Assembly: GCA_016930475.1 (NCBI GenBank)
Contig: JAFGGR010000071.1
Coordinates: 1-5,932, forward strand
DNA length: 5,932 nucleotides
Source: Clostridiales bacterium
GTDB lineage: Bacteria > Bacillota > Clostridia > Saccharofermentanales > Saccharofermentanaceae
Direction: 5' to 3'
Part shown: piece by piece, positions 1-5,932 of the stretch
How positions within the stretch are numbered: the stretch's first letter is position 1
Layout of the letters: each line of letters starts with the position of its first letter
Position numbers and translations under genes: made by a program
The notes under the pieces: generated by a model
What the model saw: the letters and a program-made list of their open reading frames with translations, nothing else
Told to the model about the DNA's origin: nothing
Databases searched by the model: none

Positions 1-1089
1 GGCGTGGAACTTTTGGCAAAGCGTTATGTCGTTCTTTTTTGCCGGTATGAAAGTGGTAAAGAGGGTTCGAATCGTCAGGCTGTCACATCTAAGGTGAAAT
101 TCGCCCTTGGGGAGGAGTCCGATGCTTTGTTTTTTTTCAGCGGCGTGGAAAACGTGGTAATGCTGGTCAAAGGAGATACGGATATCGATGTGACCGAAAA
201 GGCCTATCACCGTGCTCAGACGCTGAAACACGAGATCGAAGACGATGGGGACACCGTGCTGACGGTAAGTATCAGCGGGGTGGTAAACCGGATCGTGGGT
301 ATCCAGGGTGCCTATCACGAGGCGGGGATCCTGATGAAGACCTTTGGTCAGGTCAATCGCGGCCGTGTATTCTGTGCCGGGGACATCGCTCAGATCGACC
401 GCTCGATCGCCCCTTCCGCGGAAAGCTTTTTCCACGTCAATATCGAAAACAAACTGAAGTTCGCGGTCCGTGATGATATTCCGGCCATCGTGGAAGAACT
501 GACCCGCAGTTTGGATGAAAACGATATGCAGAGCCTCCTTTACCGCTACTATATCCTGATGGATCTGACCAATACCGCCATGCGTATTATCCGGAACTTC
601 AATCCTGAAGCGGATCTCAAGCCGGTAGCCAGACACTTTGTCGATATGCGACAGGTTTTTCAGTCGGCAATGTCCTCGGAGGTTTTTAAAGACCTTGCGA
701 CGGAGATCTGCATGAAAACCATCGAACTTCGGGACTGCAGTAACAGCGGTCATCACATGAAACTGGTGTGCTGTGCGTGTGAGTACATTCATAAAAATTA
801 CAATAACCCCGACATTTCGCTCAATACCGTAGCGGCATTCGTCTCGCTGAGCCCGACTCATTTCAGCACAATTTTTTCGCAGGAGATGGGCGTGACGTTC
901 ATCGAGTATTTAACTGCGGTCCGAATGGAGAAGATCAAGGAGATGCTGGCGTCCACCGACGAAAAGCTCGTCAACATCGCGTTTGCCGTCGGATATAACG
1001 AGCCGAATTACTTAAGCTACCTTTTCAAGAAACGGGAGGGGGTCACACCCAAGGAATTCCGCACACAGCGCAGAGCTTCGGCGGGGTAG
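1..1089 (+). CDS. AraC-family transcriptional regulator, YesN-like response regulator, 5' end missing
   Basis: The reading frame is open from the first base, so the true start lies upstream; GTG at 4 is probably an internal valine. Residue numbers here count from that GTG. Residues about 255-353 form an AraC/XylS-type DNA-binding domain with two helix-turn-helix units: about 271-292 (ISLNTVAAFVSLSPTHFSTI) and about 321-343 (with AFAVGYNEPNYLSYLFKK), followed by the family's GVTPKEFR ending. Residues about 5-130 (YVVLFCRYES, FSGVENVVMLVKGD, then a YHEAGILMKTF segment) look like the degenerate GGDEF-like middle region of YesN-type response regulators. Those proteins usually have about 500 residues with an N-terminal receiver domain, which would lie upstream; this is inferred, not seen. 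They normally pair with a membrane histidine kinase and control sugar transporter or glycosidase genes. No terminator follows it, so some transcription may run into araR. Its signal is unknown. Family call sure, subtype likely. Confidence 0.88.
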   Translation, partial: GVELLAKRYVVLFCRYESGKEGSNRQAVTSKVKFALGEESDALFFFSGVENVVMLVKGDTDIDVTEKAYHRAQTLKHEIEDDGDTVLTVSISGVVNRIVGIQGAYHEAGILMKTFGQVNRGRVFCAGDIAQIDRSIAPSAESFFHVNIENKLKFAVRDDIPAIVEELTRSLDENDMQSLLYRYYILMDLTNTAMRIIRNFNPEADLKPVARHFVDMRQVFQSAMSSEVFKDLATEICMKTIELRDCSNSGHHMKLVCCACEYIHKNYNNPDISLNTVAAFVSLSPTHFSTIFSQEMGVTFIEYLTAVRMEKIKEMLASTDEKLVNIAFAVGYNEPNYLSYLFKKREGVTPKEFRTQRRASAG

Positions 1090-1106
1090 AAATTTCCCGG
1101 ATGTAC

Positions 1107-1135
1107 TTGCCGAATCGACGGAAAGTTTGTACAAT
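1107..1135 (+). promoter_or_regulatory. Predicted sigma-A/sigma-70 promoter of araR
   Basis: TTGCCG at 1107-1112 (4 of 6 to TTGACA, including TTG) and TACAAT at 1130-1135 (5 of 6 to TATAAT) are separated by 17 bases, the ideal spacing. The expected transcription start is near 1142, giving a leader of about 27 bases before the araR ATG. The AraR-like operator begins at the base right after the -10 box and covers that start point, which is what one expects for autorepression. Confidence 0.72.
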
Positions 1136-1153
1136 AACATGTACGTACAAGTT
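1136..1153. promoter_or_regulatory. AraR operator 1 (araR promoter)
   Basis: The 18-bp imperfect palindrome AACATGTACGTACAAGTT has half-sites AACATGTAC and, read on the other strand, AACTTGTAC, which match at 8 of 9 positions. The TTGTACGTACAA-like core resembles the AraR box known from Bacillus (recalled, not searched). Its reverse complement matches the operator before araB at 17 of 18 positions. It lies just after the -10 box of the araR promoter, over the predicted start, so binding should block transcription of the repressor's own gene. Confidence 0.82.
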
Positions 1154-1161
1154 AAAGGCGG
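1154..1161 (+). promoter_or_regulatory. Ribosome binding site deciding the araR start
   Basis: The purine-rich AAAGGCGG stands 7 bases before the ATG at 1169. The frame is open further upstream with a possible TTG at 1127, but that codon overlaps the -10 box and would lie before the predicted transcription start. The ATG at 1169 is therefore the better start. Confidence 0.7.
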
Positions 1162-1168
1162 AATTGAT

Positions 1169-2248
1169 ATGAAAATAGGCCCGAACATACCCAAGGGTGA
1201 GATGGTCAAGCGATACGTCCGGCATCTGCTGAAGGACGATATCATCACCTATGGTGAAAAGCTTCCGTCCGAACACGATCTGATGGAAAAATTCCAGGTC
1301 AGCCGTCAAACCGTGCGGCAGGCTTTCGGTGAACTGACGGTCGAAGGGCTCATTTATAAAGAGCAGGGAAAAGGAACATTCAGTAATTACCGGAAGGGCG
1401 CAAAGGGAAGTCAGATTGTCGCGGTCGTAACGACCTACCTTTCGGGGTTTGTGTTCCCGGGCATCATTTCCGGCATCGAGCAGATCCTCTCCGACGAAGG
1501 TTATATGATGCTTCTTTCCAATACCAACAACATCAAGGAGCGGGAAGCTCAGTATTTGAAAAGTGTCTTGGAGCACAATGTGGTCGGGATGATCATCGAA
1601 CCCACCTCCAGCTCCGGACCGAACATCAACAACCGCCTCTTGAGTGTGATCCGCGAAAAGGGCATCAAGACAGTTTTTATAAATGCCTGCTATGATGACT
1701 TTGACAGCGCGTACGTGCTCCTCGACGATATTAAGGGTGGACATACCGCCACTGACTATCTCCTGCAACTCGGACATACAAGGATCGCCGGCATCTTCAA
1801 GACGGACGACAAACAAGGCGTGAATCGAATGCAGGGGTATACGGACGCCCTTCGCGCATACGAATCGGCAGGATCGCAGACGATGGTTGGGGAATATGAC
1901 ACGGCCAATATGTACGACTACCCCTATATGTTCGCCCAATCCCTGCTCCGGGGCAAAGAGCGCCCAACAGCATTTTTCTGTTACAACGACCAGTGTGCCC
2001 TTATGGTGCTCCAGGCCATCCATGATCAAGGCCTTAAGGTTCCGGAGGATATATCGGTCGTGGGTTACGACGACTCGATCTCCCCGATGAATTCGGAAGT
2101 AAAGCTTACGACAATCCGCCACCCGAAACAGGCAATGGGGGGCCAGGCGGCCCGGTTCATGGTCGATATGCTGGAAGGTCGGGCGGAGAAGCCGCAGTAT
2201 ATTCACGAGCCGGAGTTGATCGTACGAAAGTCCTGCCGGAAAATTTAA
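1169..2248 (+). CDS. araR: Arabinose operon repressor AraR (GntR-type DNA-binding domain plus LacI/GalR-type sugar-binding domain)
   Basis: A 359-residue cytoplasmic repressor, close to the roughly 360 residues of Bacillus AraR. Residues about 8-72 form a GntR-type winged helix: KLPSEHDLMEKFQVSRQTVRQ carries the recognition helix region, and GLIYKEQGKGTF is the wing. Residues about 82-359 form a periplasmic-binding-protein-like effector domain of the LacI/GalR type, with VVGMIIEPTSS, the LGHTRIAGIF segment, FFCYNDQCALMVL and the hallmark VPEDISVVGYDDS near 291-303. In known AraR proteins L-arabinose binds this domain and releases the dimer from DNA. The context fits: AraR-like palindromes lie in front of this gene and of araB, and the arabinose enzymes follow directly. 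The first operator sits on its own promoter, so it is probably autoregulated. A related GntR/LacI repressor for another sugar is the alternative, but the location makes AraR by far the best call. Confidence 0.93.
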   Translation: MKIGPNIPKGEMVKRYVRHLLKDDIITYGEKLPSEHDLMEKFQVSRQTVRQAFGELTVEGLIYKEQGKGTFSNYRKGAKGSQIVAVVTTYLSGFVFPGIISGIEQILSDEGYMMLLSNTNNIKEREAQYLKSVLEHNVVGMIIEPTSSSGPNINNRLLSVIREKGIKTVFINACYDDFDSAYVLLDDIKGGHTATDYLLQLGHTRIAGIFKTDDKQGVNRMQGYTDALRAYESAGSQTMVGEYDTANMYDYPYMFAQSLLRGKERPTAFFCYNDQCALMVLQAIHDQGLKVPEDISVVGYDDSISPMNSEVKLTTIRHPKQAMGGQAARFMVDMLEGRAEKPQYIHEPELIVRKSCRKI

Positions 2249-2253
2249 AAAAT

Positions 2254-2282
2254 TTGTCCGAACTTGTACGTATATGTTAAAC
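2254..2282 (+). promoter_or_regulatory. Candidate araBAD promoter overlapping operator 2
   Basis: TTGTCC at 2254-2259 could be a -35 box. At 17 bases the paired -10 would be TTAAAC (2277-2282); shifting by one base gives TAAACA preceded by TGT, an extended -10-like arrangement. Both -10 choices match only 3 of 6 consensus bases, so the exact boxes are uncertain. An A/T-rich stretch (2241-2255) lies just upstream. A promoter in this gap is expected, because a good AraR operator would otherwise have nothing to control here. The operator would fill the spacer and block RNA polymerase. Confidence 0.42.
2261..2278. promoter_or_regulatory. AraR operator 2 (araBAD promoter)
   Basis: AACTTGTACGTATATGTT is an imperfect 18-bp palindrome, with half-sites AACTTGTAC and (other strand) AACATATAC matching at 7 of 9. 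It differs from the reverse complement of operator 1 by a single base (T instead of C at 2273). It lies 45 bases before the araB start, in the gap where the operon promoter must be, so repression of araBAD by AraR is the natural reading. Confidence 0.82.
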
Positions 2283-2310
2283 ACAGTCGGAGTATAGGCC
2301 GAGCCCTAAA

Positions 2311-2316
2311 AGGAGG
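2311..2316 (+). promoter_or_regulatory. Strong ribosome binding site of araB
   Basis: A full AGGAGG stands 7 bases before the ATG at 2324. It is the strongest site in the window and fixes the araB start; the GVDYGT phosphate-binding motif begins at residue 7, as in the family. Confidence 0.85.
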
Positions 2317-2323
2317 ATGAAAA

Positions 2324-3985
2324 ATGGCGAAATACGCAATCGGAGTGGACTACGGGACGCTTTCGGGACGAGCTTTGCTCGTCAACATCGAAACCGGAGA
2401 AGAGTTGGAGACCAGTGTCTACAACTATCCCCATGCCGTGATGGACGAGACCCTGCCGGACGGTACGAGACTCGGTGTGGACTGGGCGCTCCAGCATCCG
2501 CAGGATTATCTGGACGTTCTTCGGGTCACGATCAGTAATGTTCTGCAGAAGAGCAACGTGGATCCGGCGGATATTATCGGACTGGGCGTCGACTTTACGG
2601 CATGCACGATCCTGCCCGTCAAAAAAGACGGCACGCCGTTATGCTTTTTGGAGGAATTCAAGGGCGAACCCAATGCGTACGTGAAACTTTGGAAACACCA
2701 CGCCGCTCAGGACAAAGCGAATCGTCTCAACGAGACGGCGGCAAGGATGGGCGAGGAATGGCTCAAACTGTACGGCGGGAAAATCTCCTCCGAGTGGCTT
2801 TTCCCGAAGGTTTGGCAGGTTTTGGACGAATCGCCGGAGATCTACGATGCTGCCGATTATTTTATTGAGGCGACGGACTGGGTGATCTGGCAGATCACGG
2901 GCGAGCAGACCCGGAACAGCTGTACCGCCGGGTATAAGGCGATCTGGAATAAGAAGAAAGGTTACCCAGGCGAGGAGTTTTTCGAGGCTCTGGATCCGAG
3001 GATGAAGAATATCGTAACGACCAAGCTCGATTGTCCCATCACCTCGCTCGGCGAAAAGGCGGGAGAGGTCACGGCGGAAATGGCCGCGATGACCGGACTT
3101 AAAGAGGGAACGGCGGTCGCCGTCGCCAACGTCGACGCGCACGTATGCGTACCGGCCGTAAAAATCACCGGCCCCGGAAAAATGCTCGCGATCATGGGCA
3201 CATCGACCTGTCATATGCTTTTAGGGACCGAAGAGCGCCATGTTCCGGGGATCTGCGGCTGTGTCGAGGACGGGATCCTGCCGGGATATTTTGGTTATGA
3301 GGCGGGGCAGTCCTGCGTCGGGGATCACTTCGCGTGGTTCTGCGAGAACTGCGTGAGCTCAGAGTATCTCGAGGCCGCCCGAAAAGAAGGAAAAGACATC
3401 CATGTATACCTACAGGAGAAGATGATGGAGCAAAAGCCGGGTCAGAGCGGCCTTGTCGCGCTTGACTGGTGGAACGGTAACCGAAGCGTACTGGTCGACG
3501 TCGATCTGACCGGTATGATGGTGGGTATGACCCTCCTGACGAAGCCCGAAGAGATGTATCGCGCGCTGGTCGAAGCAACCGCCTACGGCACCCGAAAGAT
3601 CATCGAGTCCTTTGAGCAAAACGGCGTACCGGTCGAAGAATTTTACGCCGCAGGTGGCATCGCTGAGAAGAGCCCCGCCGTCATGCAGATCTACGCCGAT
3701 ATCATTAAAAAACCGATCCGCATCTCGGGGAGCGCGCAGGGACCGGCTCTGGGCTCCGCGATATTCGGAGCCGTGGTCGGAGGGGGCTATGATTCGATTT
3801 TCGAGGCGGCGGAACACATGGGCAAACTCAACGAAAAGTGCTATCTGCCCATCGAGGAGAACGCCCGGATCTACGACGAGCTTTACACCGAGTATGATCT
3901 TTTGCACAAATATTTCGGCGAGGGTAGTAATGACGTGATGAAAAGATTAAAGGTGATTAAGAACAGGACCGCAAAAAAAGGATAG
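2324..3985 (+). CDS. araB: Ribulokinase AraB
   Basis: FGGY-family sugar kinase of 553 residues, near the usual 560. It phosphorylates L-ribulose with ATP to L-ribulose 5-phosphate in the cytoplasm, the second step of arabinose use. The N-terminal actin-like domain opens with GVDYGTLSGRALLV (residues 7-20) and contains GVDFTACTILPV (88-99) and GYKAIW (203-208). The second half holds VANVDAHV (267-274) with the probable catalytic base D271, MGTSTCHMLLG (291-301), GYEAGQS (324-330), and the nucleotide-binding stretch AAGGIAEKSPAVMQIYADII (442-461), then QGPALGSAIFGA. K205, D271 and E326 correspond to substrate-site residues of the Bacillus halodurans enzyme (recalled). The ending GEGSNDVMKRLK is also shared with that enzyme, so the chain is complete. 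It is the first gene after operator 2 and is followed by araA after 49 bases. The specific name, rather than another FGGY kinase, rests on whole-length similarity and context. Confidence 0.97.
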   Translation: MAKYAIGVDYGTLSGRALLVNIETGEELETSVYNYPHAVMDETLPDGTRLGVDWALQHPQDYLDVLRVTISNVLQKSNVDPADIIGLGVDFTACTILPVKKDGTPLCFLEEFKGEPNAYVKLWKHHAAQDKANRLNETAARMGEEWLKLYGGKISSEWLFPKVWQVLDESPEIYDAADYFIEATDWVIWQITGEQTRNSCTAGYKAIWNKKKGYPGEEFFEALDPRMKNIVTTKLDCPITSLGEKAGEVTAEMAAMTGLKEGTAVAVANVDAHVCVPAVKITGPGKMLAIMGTSTCHMLLGTEERHVPGICGCVEDGILPGYFGYEAGQSCVGDHFAWFCENCVSSEYLEAARKEGKDIHVYLQEKMMEQKPGQSGLVALDWWNGNRSVLVDVDLTGMMVGMTLLTKPEEMYRALVEATAYGTRKIIESFEQNGVPVEEFYAAGGIAEKSPAVMQIYADIIKKPIRISGSAQGPALGSAIFGAVVGGGYDSIFEAAEHMGKLNEKCYLPIEENARIYDELYTEYDLLHKYFGEGSNDVMKRLKVIKNRTAKKG

Positions 3986-4034
3986 CAAAGAGATCAGAAA
4001 CAGGATAAACGATCAGGAAAAAAGGAGAACGAGG

Positions 4035-5501
4035 ATGAAGGATTTAAAACAGTACGAATTTTGGTTTATTACCGGCTCACAGCACCTGTACGGAGAGGAG
4101 ACGCTCCGAAGAGTCGCCGAGGATGCTCAGGCGATGGTCAAGGCGATGGGCGGACGCGTAAGCGGGACCTTGGTTTATAAGGGCGTCGTCAAGACGCCCG
4201 ACGAGATCACCGCGATCATTAAAGAGGCCAATTACCGGGACGAGTGCGCCGGAATTATTACCTGGATGCATACATTCTCGCCCTCGAAAATGTGGATCAA
4301 CGGACTGAAAATTCTGAATAAGCCGATGCTCCATCTGCACACGCAGTTCAACCGTGAGATTCCTTTCGGTGAGATCGACATGGACTTCATGAACCTCAAT
4401 CAATCCGCGCACGGAGACCGGGAGCATGGATTTATCGGCACCCGCCTGCGCCTCCCGCGCAAGGTGGTCGTCGGATATTGGGACGACGCGAAGGTCTTGG
4501 GCGAGGTTTCGGACTGGATGAGAAGCGCCGTCGGATTTATCGCGGGGCAGACCCTCAAAGTGGTCCGCTTCGCGGATAACATGAGAGAAGTCGCCGTCAC
4601 CGAAGGCGACAAGGTCGAAGCACAGATCCAATTCGGCTGGGCGATCAATTCGCTTTCGATGGGCGATCTCGTTCAGGAGATGGATGGGGTCAGCGACGCC
4701 GACATTGAAGCGGTTTTCGAGGAGTGCAAGCAAAAATACGATATCGTTACCTCCAACGTAAATGCGGTTAAATATCAGATCAAGATCGAGATCGCGATGA
4801 GAAGACTTTGTGAGAAAAACGGCTTCGGTGCGGTCGTGACGAATTTCGAAAACTTGTGCGGCCTCGAGCAACTTCCGGGGCTCGCGATCCAGCGGTTGAT
4901 GGAAGCCGGGTACGGGTTCGGTGCGGAAGGCGACTGGAAAACCGCCGCGCTTCTTCGGGTGATGAAATCGATGGAAGTCGGTCTTCCCGGCGGCACGTCC
5001 TTCATGGAAGACTACACATATCACCTCGCCGAGGGCAACGAACTCATCCTCGGCGCGCATATGCTCGAGGTCGATCCGAGCATCGCGGACGGCACGGTCA
5101 AGATCGACGTGCAGCCCTTGGGGATCGGCGGCAAGGGCGACCCGGCCCGGATGATTTTCGACGGAAAAGCGGGCGACGCGATCTGCGCTTCTTTGATTGA
5201 TATGGGCGGGCGGATGCGGCTGATCGTCGCAGACGTCAAGGCCGTAAAACCGATCCAAGACATGCCCAAGCTTCCCGTCGCGCGCGTGATGTGGACGCCG
5301 CTCCCGGACTTTGAGACCGGGGCGAAGGCTTGGATCTATGCCGGAGGTGCGCACCATGCCGTGATGAGTTATTCGATCACGGCGGACATGATGCGCGATT
5401 ACGCGGAGATCGCGGGCATTGAGTATGTGCACATCGGAGCGGAAACGCGGATCGAAGATTTGAAGCGAGATTTGGTGCTTTCCGATTTACTGTGGAAGTA
5501 G
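4035..5501 (+). CDS. araA: L-arabinose isomerase AraA
   Basis: Converts L-arabinose to L-ribulose, the first step of the pathway, as a metal-dependent (usually Mn2+) cytoplasmic oligomer. Its 488 residues compare with about 495-500 in the family. Signature stretches are EFWFITGSQHLYGEETL at the N-terminus, IITWMHTFSPSKMWI (74-88), LLHLHTQFNREIP-like 98-110, MDFMNLNQSAHGDREHGFI (116-133) and FGAEGDWKTAALLR (295-308). The metal and catalytic residues appear intact: E298 in GAEGDW, E325 in TSFMEDYTYH, H342 in LGAHMLEV, and H441 in the GGAHHAV pair. AAGGAG at 4022-4027 lies 7 bases before the ATG. No promoter or terminator is visible in the 49-base gap after araB, so it is cotranscribed with araB; the gap contains GATCAG twice without evident structure. 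araD starts 10 bases after its stop. Assignment is secure. Confidence 0.98.
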   Translation: MKDLKQYEFWFITGSQHLYGEETLRRVAEDAQAMVKAMGGRVSGTLVYKGVVKTPDEITAIIKEANYRDECAGIITWMHTFSPSKMWINGLKILNKPMLHLHTQFNREIPFGEIDMDFMNLNQSAHGDREHGFIGTRLRLPRKVVVGYWDDAKVLGEVSDWMRSAVGFIAGQTLKVVRFADNMREVAVTEGDKVEAQIQFGWAINSLSMGDLVQEMDGVSDADIEAVFEECKQKYDIVTSNVNAVKYQIKIEIAMRRLCEKNGFGAVVTNFENLCGLEQLPGLAIQRLMEAGYGFGAEGDWKTAALLRVMKSMEVGLPGGTSFMEDYTYHLAEGNELILGAHMLEVDPSIADGTVKIDVQPLGIGGKGDPARMIFDGKAGDAICASLIDMGGRMRLIVADVKAVKPIQDMPKLPVARVMWTPLPDFETGAKAWIYAGGAHHAVMSYSITADMMRDYAEIAGIEYVHIGAETRIEDLKRDLVLSDLLWK

Positions 5502-5511
5502 AGGTCTTTAT

Positions 5512-5932
5512 ATGCTGGAAGAACTGAAAGAGAGAGTCTGTCGAGCGAATTTACTCCTCGTGGAATACGGCCTCGTCTTGTTCACCTGGGGAAACGTGAG
5601 CGCCCTAGATACCTCCGGGGAACTCATCGTTATCAAACCCAGCGGGATATCCTATGACAAGATGAAGCCTACCGATATGGTGGTCGTCGATTTTGACGGT
5701 AATGTGGTGGAGGGGTCTCTATCCCCCTCCACCGACACCCCCACGCATTTGGAGCTGTATAAGTCGTTCGGGATGGGCGGGATCGTTCACACGCACTCCA
5801 AATGGGCGACGATTTGGGCGCAAGCCGGTCGGGATATCCCGGCGCTGGGGACCACGCACGCCGATCATTTTCGGGGGGCGATCCCCGTGACCCGGGCGCT
5901 AACCGATGATGAGATTGCCGGGGCGTATGAAA
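5512..5932 (+). CDS. araD: L-ribulose-5-phosphate 4-epimerase AraD, 3' end cut by the window
   Basis: Epimerises L-ribulose 5-phosphate to D-xylulose 5-phosphate, the last step before the pentose phosphate pathway. The 140 visible residues are about 60% of a normal chain of about 230, and the frame is open at the window edge. It belongs to the class II aldolase/adducin family. Visible motifs are FTWGNVSALD (24-33), IKPSG (41-45, phosphate binding), STDTPTHLELY (73-83) with D75, and GGIVHTHSKWATIWAQAG (89-106), in which H93 and H95 are the first two zinc ligands; the third, near residue 170, lies outside. GTTHADHF (113-120) also matches closely. The ATG at 5512 gives MLEELKERVCRANL, the same length of leader as in E. 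coli AraD. A short AGAGG at 5500-5504 overlaps the araA stop and is weaker than the sites of araB and araA, so translation may depend partly on coupling from araA. A sugar aldolase relative is unlikely given the motifs. Confidence 0.95.
   Translation, partial: MLEELKERVCRANLLLVEYGLVLFTWGNVSALDTSGELIVIKPSGISYDKMKPTDMVVVDFDGNVVEGSLSPSTDTPTHLELYKSFGMGGIVHTHSKWATIWAQAGRDIPALGTTHADHFRGAIPVTRALTDDEIAGAYE
5706..5733 (+). repeat. Perfect 10-bp inverted repeat inside araD
   Basis: GGTGGAGGGG at 5706-5715 and CCCCTCCACC at 5724-5733 are exact reverse complements around an 8-base loop (TCTCTATC). In RNA this would be a very stable GC-rich stem beginning about 195 bases into the araD coding region. It encodes residues 65-74, just before the conserved DTPTH motif. 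No T-run follows, so it is not a standard terminator. Function is unknown and it may be chance. Confidence 0.6.

Noticed and set aside
516..529. TGAAAACGATATGC as a CcpA catabolite-repression (cre) site
   Set aside because: It fails at the last two consensus positions, breaking the palindrome, and lies deep within the AraC-type coding region. I saw no convincing cre site in the two promoter gaps either.
1127..1168. A longer AraR starting at TTG 1127
   Set aside because: That codon overlaps the -10 box and precedes the predicted transcription start. The added residues are encoded by operator sequence, and a good ribosome binding site serves ATG 1169.
1905..1920. AATATGTACGAC inside araR as a further operator
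   Set aside because: Only one half resembles the operator; the second half is absent, and a GTAC match of this kind is expected by chance.
1043..2284. A 413-codon open frame on the minus strand opposite araR
   Set aside because: Its translation shows no recognisable domain, and it mirrors the codon pattern of the clearly coding plus strand, where a full AraR is encoded.
2670..2687. GCGTACGTG inside araB as an intragenic AraR operator
   Set aside because: Only the central GTACGT is shared with the two real operators; the flanking bases do not fit the half-sites and are explained by coding.
3973..3985. A seven-A run at the end of araB as a programmed frameshift site
   Set aside because: It lies at the last three codons. 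A shift would only add a short non-conserved tail, and nothing supports a functional alternative product.
3986..4034. Terminator or processing hairpin between araB and araA
   Set aside because: The gap is purine-rich with two GATCAG copies in direct orientation, but no stem of meaningful length.
4077..5432. A 451-codon open frame on the minus strand opposite araA
   Set aside because: The plus strand encodes a complete, highly conserved isomerase. The antisense product has no family features and looks like a codon-bias shadow.

Overview
The window holds an L-arabinose catabolism locus in which every gene lies on the + strand. In order these are the 3' part of an AraC-family regulator, a GntR/LacI-type AraR repressor, and then ribulokinase (araB), L-arabinose isomerase (araA) and the first 60% of ribulose-5-phosphate 4-epimerase (araD). 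The features pointing to Bacillota, probably Clostridia, are the two-domain AraR repressor (not the E. coli type of AraC activator), AraR-box-like operators, strong AGGAGG-type ribosome binding sites, a YesN-like response-regulator fragment, and a ribulokinase that resembles the Bacillus enzyme over its whole length. Base composition looks intermediate, near 50% GC or slightly above (by eye, not counted). No genus can be named from the sequence alone.

Layout: 1-1089 is the C-terminal part of a YesN-like response regulator whose 5' end lies outside the window. The 79-base gap at 1090-1168 carries a good sigma-A-type promoter and an 18-bp AraR-like operator placed over the expected transcription start. 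araR occupies 1169-2248. The 75-base gap at 2249-2323 carries a second operator, almost the exact reverse complement of the first, and a weaker promoter candidate. araB (2324-3985), araA (4035-5501) and araD (5512 to the window end) follow with gaps of 49 and 10 bases. There is no gene-free stretch above 300 bases, and I saw no hairpin-plus-T terminator, RNA gene, mobile element or CRISPR array.

How it works (inference from the families): AraA converts L-arabinose to L-ribulose, AraB phosphorylates this to L-ribulose 5-phosphate, and AraD epimerises it to D-xylulose 5-phosphate for the pentose phosphate pathway. Without arabinose, AraR should sit on both operators, repressing its own gene and araBAD, and sugar binding should release it. 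The AraC-type protein beside it may link the locus to an extracellular signal or to sugar uptake genes further upstream, but the window does not show this.

The enzymes are ordinary and complete in their visible active-site motifs. The less routine points are in the regulation: the near-identical, oppositely oriented operator pair, an extra half-site about one helical turn upstream of each, and a perfect 10-bp inverted repeat inside araD. I found no evidence of a wholly new system here.
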